From assembly GCA_051453625.1 (NCBI GenBank), contig JBOZIK010000001.1:278134354-278185398 (forward strand): DNA of 51,045 nt, written 5' to 3'. Origin of the DNA: Welwitschia mirabilis (lineage: Eukaryota; Gnetophyta; Gnetopsida; Welwitschiales). The notes beneath the pieces are model-generated. The model was not told where the DNA came from. It saw only the letters and a list, made by a program, of their open reading frames with translations, and did no database searches. A program made the translations under genes and the position numbers. The stretch's first letter is position 1. Each line of letters starts with the position of its first letter. Of this stretch, positions 47,273 through 51,045 are shown one piece after another.

Positions 47273-47777
47273 NNNNNNNNNNNNNNNNNNNNNNNNNNNN
47301 NNNNNNNNNNNNNNNNNNNNNNNNNNNNNNNNNNNNNNNNNNNNNNNNNNNNNNNNNNNNNNNNNNNNNNNNNNNNNNNNNNNNNNNNNNNNNNNNNNNN
47401 NNNNNNNNNNNNNNNNNNNNNNNNNNNNNNNNNNNNNNNNNNNNNNNNNNNNNNNNNNNNNNNNNNNNNNNNNNNNNNNNNNNNNNNNNNNNNNNNNNNN
47501 NNNNNNNNNNNNNNNNNNNNNNNNNNNNNNNNNNNNNNNNNNNNNNNNNNNNNNNNNNNNNNNNNNNNNNNNNNNNNNNNNNNNNNNNNNNNNNNNNNNN
47601 NNNNNNNNNNNNNNNNNNNNNNNNNNNNNNNNNNNNNNNNNNNNNNNNNNNNNNNNNNNNNNNNNNNNNNNNNNNNNNNNNNNNNNNNNNNNNNNNNNNN
47701 NNNNNNNNNNNNNNNNNNNNNNNNNNNNNNNNNNNNNNNNNNNNNNNNNNNNNNNNNNNNNNNNNNNNNNNNNNNNN
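47273..47777. other. Assembly gap, 505 N, in right LTR
   Basis: It interrupts the LTR between R/U5 and the TATA box. Its content can be inferred to resemble left LTR positions 40307-40811. Confidence 0.95.
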
Positions 47778-47826
47778 TTCAAATGAGAATAGTTCTAAAA
47801 GATTCTTTAGTCATTTATGTTTTAGC

Positions 47827-47834
47827 TATTTATA
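47827..47834 (-). promoter_or_regulatory. TATA box of the element promoter
   Basis: The minus strand reads TATAAATAGC inside the 5' LTR. It is conserved with the left LTR. U3 would be 47835-48653, about 820 bp. Transcription would start a few tens of bases lower, inside or near the gap. Confidence 0.65.
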
Positions 47835-47949
47835 ATGGAAGGATTTAGGGTTTATTACATTTGAAATGCACTTTCAATGGCTATAAATGGCTAGAAAATG
47901 ACTATCTAATAGCTACATAATGGATACATAATATTTAGAAAAATTTCAT

Positions 47950-48500
47950 TTTTGCTCTGTTTGGTTAACTCCACAAAAATTCAGTCGATTCCATGTGGTG
48001 CTATGAGTTACATAGGTCACTTGAGTGAGAAATTTAATTATCCCAATTTCTTATGGCTCCCTATCTAGTCGACCCCATCTGGGTCTGGTCGGCCCCAGTC
48101 TAGTCACCTATGATTCATCTGGTCACTTGCTTCTTTGATAAAATTTCTTTTTAGTTTGCTGCATTGAGTTTAGTTAACTCCTTCAGGTGTTTGGTCAACC
48201 CATGATGATCAGTTTAGACATACTAGCTACATAGTACTTAGGTCTAGTCGACTCCATCATAAGTCTGGTTGACCCCTTATCATTTAATCTAAGGATACTA
48301 TTTATTAGGTCTTCAAATCTGGTTGACCCCATAAAGGTTCAATCGGCCCCTTTCCATTTGGTTCAAGGACACTGATTATTAAGGTTACAGGTCTAGTTAA
48401 TCCCATCAAAATCCAGTTAACCACTCTGAATGTAGTTCATTTTCTGTCTTCTTCAGGTGTAGTTGACCCCTTTAAAATCTAGTTGATCCCATCTTGAGGG
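47950..48500. repeat. GTCGAC-type array in right LTR U3
   Basis: About 14-15 copies of a motif near AGTCGACCCCAT lie 120-670 bp upstream of the TATA box on the element strand. Copies include GTCGACCCC (near 48068), GTCGACTCC (near 48247), GTTGACCCC and GTTAACTCC. Spacing alternates between about 20 and 50 bp. Possible roles are enhancer sites or a methylation target. Confidence 0.75.
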
Positions 48501-48653
48501 TAAATAAACTAACAAGTTTCTAGTGCTCAGAAGTTAACAATTTTAGATCCATCTTTTGACTTGCAAGTAATTTAATATATTCTACACAAGATACACAAAA
48601 TTTTCTATATAGAATCATTAGTTTAATATCAATTAGTAAAACATAATCCAAGA

Positions 48654-48658
48654 CTCTT
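48654..48658. repeat. Target-site duplication, right (CTCTT)
   Basis: It is identical to 40200-40204 and lies directly after the right LTR end. Confidence 0.85.
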
Positions 48659-48671
48659 AAATATCAACTAA

Positions 48672-49796
48672 CTTCAGTGAGCTGGTCTTATTAGATATTA
48701 AATGATCTTTAGATGAAGTGGATGTTATAAAGAAGATAGAGAATTACTAAAATAACAAAAAGACATCATATGAGATGTTGTTATCTTCCATATCAAAAAT
48801 TAATACAATATCAATAGTTTAACATCAAATAGAGCCCTAGAAGATCTAGTGGAAAATCAAACCATTATTTGTACTTCCATTATTAGCTCCAGTCAGTGAG
48901 TCTATCAGAGGTTGAATTTCTCCAGATGAAGTGAAGTCTATAAAGAAGCTAGGGAATTAGCAAATAATTAATAGAACAACTCCCAGACATCAGAGTAGAT
49001 CATGTTGTAAACACCTCTAGTAGAAAGTACTATAATATTAGAAGCTCAAAATCAGATTTAGAGGCATGAAAAAATGATGGAGACATATCAAACTGAAAAA
49101 TAATATAATTTTCATGAACTATCAAACTTCTACCCAAAATCTATTTATGTAGGACTTATCTCAATTGTTTGCTTACAACAAAAGAAAAATGCATACCATT
49201 TTGAAAGAATAGATTGAAGTCTTACAAGAAGAGGATGTCTCCTGAGCCATATACAACAAAATATCAGATTTGATAGAAGAAGGTGGAGTTTATTCTTAGA
49301 AATTTATAGATAAATATGAATTGGATTAAGAAAAGCTTATACATACAACAGAAAATAAAATTTACATTGTCAATTTGGCTAAAAGAGCCATTATTTTGGG
49401 GGAAATTTGAAGGGATACTTTAATTAAAGAGAAATTGAGAGCACAAGCTTCACATAGCTTTGCAGTAGAAAAACACTTTGGATCTAGAGAAAAAGAAGTT
49501 ATAAGAATATATTATGTTTAAAAAGAAAAAAGGATTTCAAGATTTATCTAAGGAAAAATAATAGGAGATTATTTGAGACAAATTATATCTTTAGAACAAA
49601 ACCCATTAGCCACAGTGGATGAAGTCATCAAATTAAATGAAGAATTAGATATTGAAAATTTTAATTTAAAATGGAAGATATAGTAAGAGTTGAAACTCTA
49701 CCATCAGAACTTGAAGAATCAAAACTATGTGGCTACAGACAATGCTTTTAGTAATAAGCTTTAAGTTAATGCTTGAAAAAAGGGGAAATAAATGTA
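48672..49796 (+). pseudogene. Unidentified decayed coding-like region
   Basis: The plus strand is purine-rich and reads like worn coding sequence. One frame from about 48924 to 49206 is followed, after a one-base shift, by a frame from 49207 to 49776 of 190 codons with ten stops and no further shift. Readable parts include NKISDLIEEGG, GDYLRQIISLEQ and NPLATVDEVIKLNEELDIEN. Composition is rich in Glu, Lys, Gln and Ile, mostly helical, with no hydrophobic segment. The start (48672-48770) is duplicated at 48891-48990 with an offset of about 219 bp and keeps a YKE-R-EL pattern, so the product may have had repeats. I do not recognise it. A structural ORF of an endogenous pararetrovirus, a gag-like ORF or a host gene are all possible. 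Ten stops in 190 codons is not below chance at this GC, so the call rests on protein-like readability. Confidence 0.35.
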
Positions 49797-49827
49797 NNNN
49801 NNNNNNNNNNNNNNNNNNNNNNNNNNN
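49797..49827. other. Assembly gap, 31 N
   Basis: A short gap of 31 N lies just after the decayed frame. No flank duplication was seen. Confidence 0.95.
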
Positions 49828-50210
49828 AATCATAAACATTATCTGAATAATGAAAGAATATAAAATCTAGTAGAAGGAGAAACTTTTATATTTTGAATTG
49901 ATTAATAGAGCTTTAAGAGAAGTAAAATTTTCAAGTTTATAAGATTGAGCTAGATCTTAAAAAAATTTACAAAGACATAGTAAGGATGAGATTTTTGTTG
50001 CAAAAAATTTGGAAGAAACTATTTGAAAAAACGAAGGTAAACTATGTCTTTTTTTATGTTTCCTTTTGTTTATTTTTATTGAGTTATAGTTATCTTATAT
50101 AGGTTAGGGTTAAGTCAATGGTAACTTCTACGTACTTAAGGGATTTAAATCTAAAATGAGTTTTTGCAAGGGCAACATGTCTCCAAAATTGGTCAACATG
50201 TAGTTTAATA
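49828..50210. other. Purine-rich intergenic DNA, no gene called
   Basis: The purine bias of the preceding region continues to about 50040, so the decayed frame may extend here, but no frame is readable. From 50040 the sequence is ordinary AT-rich DNA. Confidence 0.4.
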
Positions 50211-50502
50211 AATCTCATGAATTATATAGTATAATATTTCTCTTTGACCTCGAAGCACTTTTTATAAGGTTTAAATTATGGAATAACAGATAAATTAAAA
50301 TTAATAAAATTACATGTATAAAGATCTTATTTTTATCAGAAAAATAAGATATAATATACAATATTATAGATTTATTATTTTATTTTATCAAATAAAAGGA
50401 AATAAACAAAACACAGTTTTTCTATTATTCCATAGTTTAAACCTTACAAAAAGGGCTTTGATGTGAAAGACAGATATTATACTATATAACTTATGAAATG
50501 TA
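50211..50502. repeat. Inverted repeat with arms of about 80 bp
   Basis: The arm 50211-50289 is the reverse complement, with moderate divergence, of 50422-50502. A strong shared core is the AAGGTTTAAA...TATGGAATAA segment together with ATTATATAGTATAATAT. The loop is about 130 bp. The right arm belongs to the dispersed repeat at 50275-51045; the left arm is an inverted extra copy of its GATGTGAAA...TATATAAT block. Confidence 0.65.
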
Positions 50503-51045
50503 ATATAATATAAGATACCTTCTAAATTAAATAGATAAAACATGATATGTTACTACTATAGGGCTGAGTTCCACATCAAATAGCTGCTCCTTGAGAAGAT
50601 CCAACATTACTTTGTTAGAAGATCCTTTTTAAATTCTAGGGACCTCAACTAGATCATACCATAGATTGAAAAAATTACTAAATTAAAGTAATAAACTTAC
50701 ATATCCTAAGACATTGTTTTGTGTCAAAAAACAAAATATAACATTATAGATTTATCATTATATTTATTAAATAAAAAATAAACAAAATACATATATTCTT
50801 TGTTCTTGCATAATTTAAACCTTACATAAAGAGGATCTGATGTAAAACAAAATATTATACTATATAATGCATGAGATGTAATAGAATATAATAAAACTAA
50901 AGAAATATACAAATAGAAAAAACACTAAGGGTAAAACAAGAACATTAATAGGACTCCTTAGAAATCATGATTCTTAAGAGTGAGAAAAATTTCATAAAAG
51001 ATGTTCAAATATAGACAAATTTGATAAAGTATGGACATAATTTAT
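50275..51045. repeat. AT-rich tandem repeat, right copy of a dispersed pair
   Basis: This is collinear with 17010-17776 over its full length in direct orientation, including both tandem units and the segment AACACTAAGG...AACAAGAACATTAATAGGA near 50920-50960. Divergence is modest by eye, with a small insertion near 50540. It runs off the window end, so its full length is unknown. Confidence 0.8.

Larger units (their letters stand above)
40205..48653 (-). mobile_element. Sirevirus-like Ty1/copia retrotransposon, complete outline, inactive
   Basis: The element spans about 8.45 kb and reads on the minus strand. It has two LTRs (40205-41689 and 47161-48653), a CTCTT duplication at both ends, a PBS complement at 47147-47158 and a polypurine tract at 41690-41700. 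The internal order is gag, protease, integrase, RT, RNase H. The PPT/LTR junction (AAAGGGGGAGAT), the gag coiled coil and blocks such as YQMxxKSAFLNG and WYLDSxCxRHM are of Sirevirus (Maximus/SIRE) style. About 880 bp of the internal region is gap or gap-flank duplication, leaving about 4.6 kb of real internal sequence. The gag N-terminal part therefore appears deleted, and no env-like ORF was found. LTR copies differ by roughly 15-25% in sampled stretches, so the insertion is old. Coding blocks carry stops and catalytic changes. Confidence 0.9.
47161..48653 (-). repeat. Sirevirus-like 5' LTR (right)
   Basis: Length is 1493 bp including a 505-N gap (47273-47777). It starts TGATAGGATC after the PBS and ends ATAATCCAAGA before CTCTT. 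The missing segment corresponds to exactly 505 bp (40307-40811) in the left LTR, so the gap size is trustworthy. It holds the TATA box (minus, 47827-47834) and, upstream of it on the minus strand, the GTCGAC-type array. This copy keeps several intact CpG sites that the left LTR has lost. Confidence 0.9.

Noticed and set aside
17010-51045. Reading the 17.0 and 50.3 kb repeats as LTRs of one 33-kb element
   Set aside because: No PBS, PPT, TG...CA ends or target-site duplication were found, and the interval is filled with unrelated independent elements.
1-51045. CRISPR arrays, operons, prophage or plasmid functions
   Set aside because: The low GC, CpG scarcity, LTR elements, LINEs and lack of long frames all point to plant nuclear DNA. 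No regularly spaced short repeats were seen.

Overview
The window looks like nuclear heterochromatin from a vascular plant. It is very AT-rich (hand counts of sample lines give about 20-35% G+C), nearly free of CpG, full of decayed retroelements, and contains an (AT)n(AG)n microsatellite. I found no intact protein-coding gene, no rRNA or functional tRNA gene and nothing prokaryotic. The species cannot be named from the sequence. The Sirevirus-like copia element fits a seed plant. The non-L1 LINE family is one I associate from memory with ferns, lycophytes and gymnosperms as well as some angiosperms, so it does not settle the clade.

Layout. 1-5.7 kb: featureless AT-rich DNA with a diverged tandem duplication and two 100-N gaps. 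5.7-6.8 kb and 11.7-12.5 kb: two decayed minus-strand copies of the same non-L1 LINE reverse transcriptase. 9.6-10.7 kb: a decayed minus-strand L1-type LINE between them. 16.7-17.8 kb: a tandem AT-rich repeat that reappears at 50.27-51.05 kb. 19.99-20.59 kb: a decayed plus-strand coiled-coil frame ending in a membrane anchor. 20.6-33.2 kb: mostly unassignable intergenic DNA with two large gaps and a few small repeats. 33.3-38.6 kb: a decayed minus-strand Ty1/copia element with gag, integrase, RT and RNase H. 38.6-39.7 kb: its probable 5' LTR region, a microsatellite and two tRNA-promoter-like SINE candidates. 40.2-48.65 kb: a complete but inactive Sirevirus-like Ty1/copia element on the minus strand, with two LTRs of about 1.49 kb, a PBS, a PPT and an exact 5-bp target-site duplication. 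48.66-50.0 kb: an unidentified decayed plus-strand frame.

The recognised pieces do not act together. They record successive insertions followed by mutational decay. In the U3 region of the Sirevirus-like LTRs a repeated GTCGAC-type motif survives in all the forms expected from CpG deamination. Many in-frame stops in the other remnants could have the same origin.

Assembly caution. There are 16 N-gaps, ten of them exactly 100 N or 79 N. All nine 100-N gaps are flanked by duplicated sequence (15 to 420 bp), which looks like unmerged overlapping contig ends, although the first is diverged enough to be a real tandem repeat. This doubles part of the RT and part of the 3' region of the Sirevirus-like element. 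No convincing new biological system was found.
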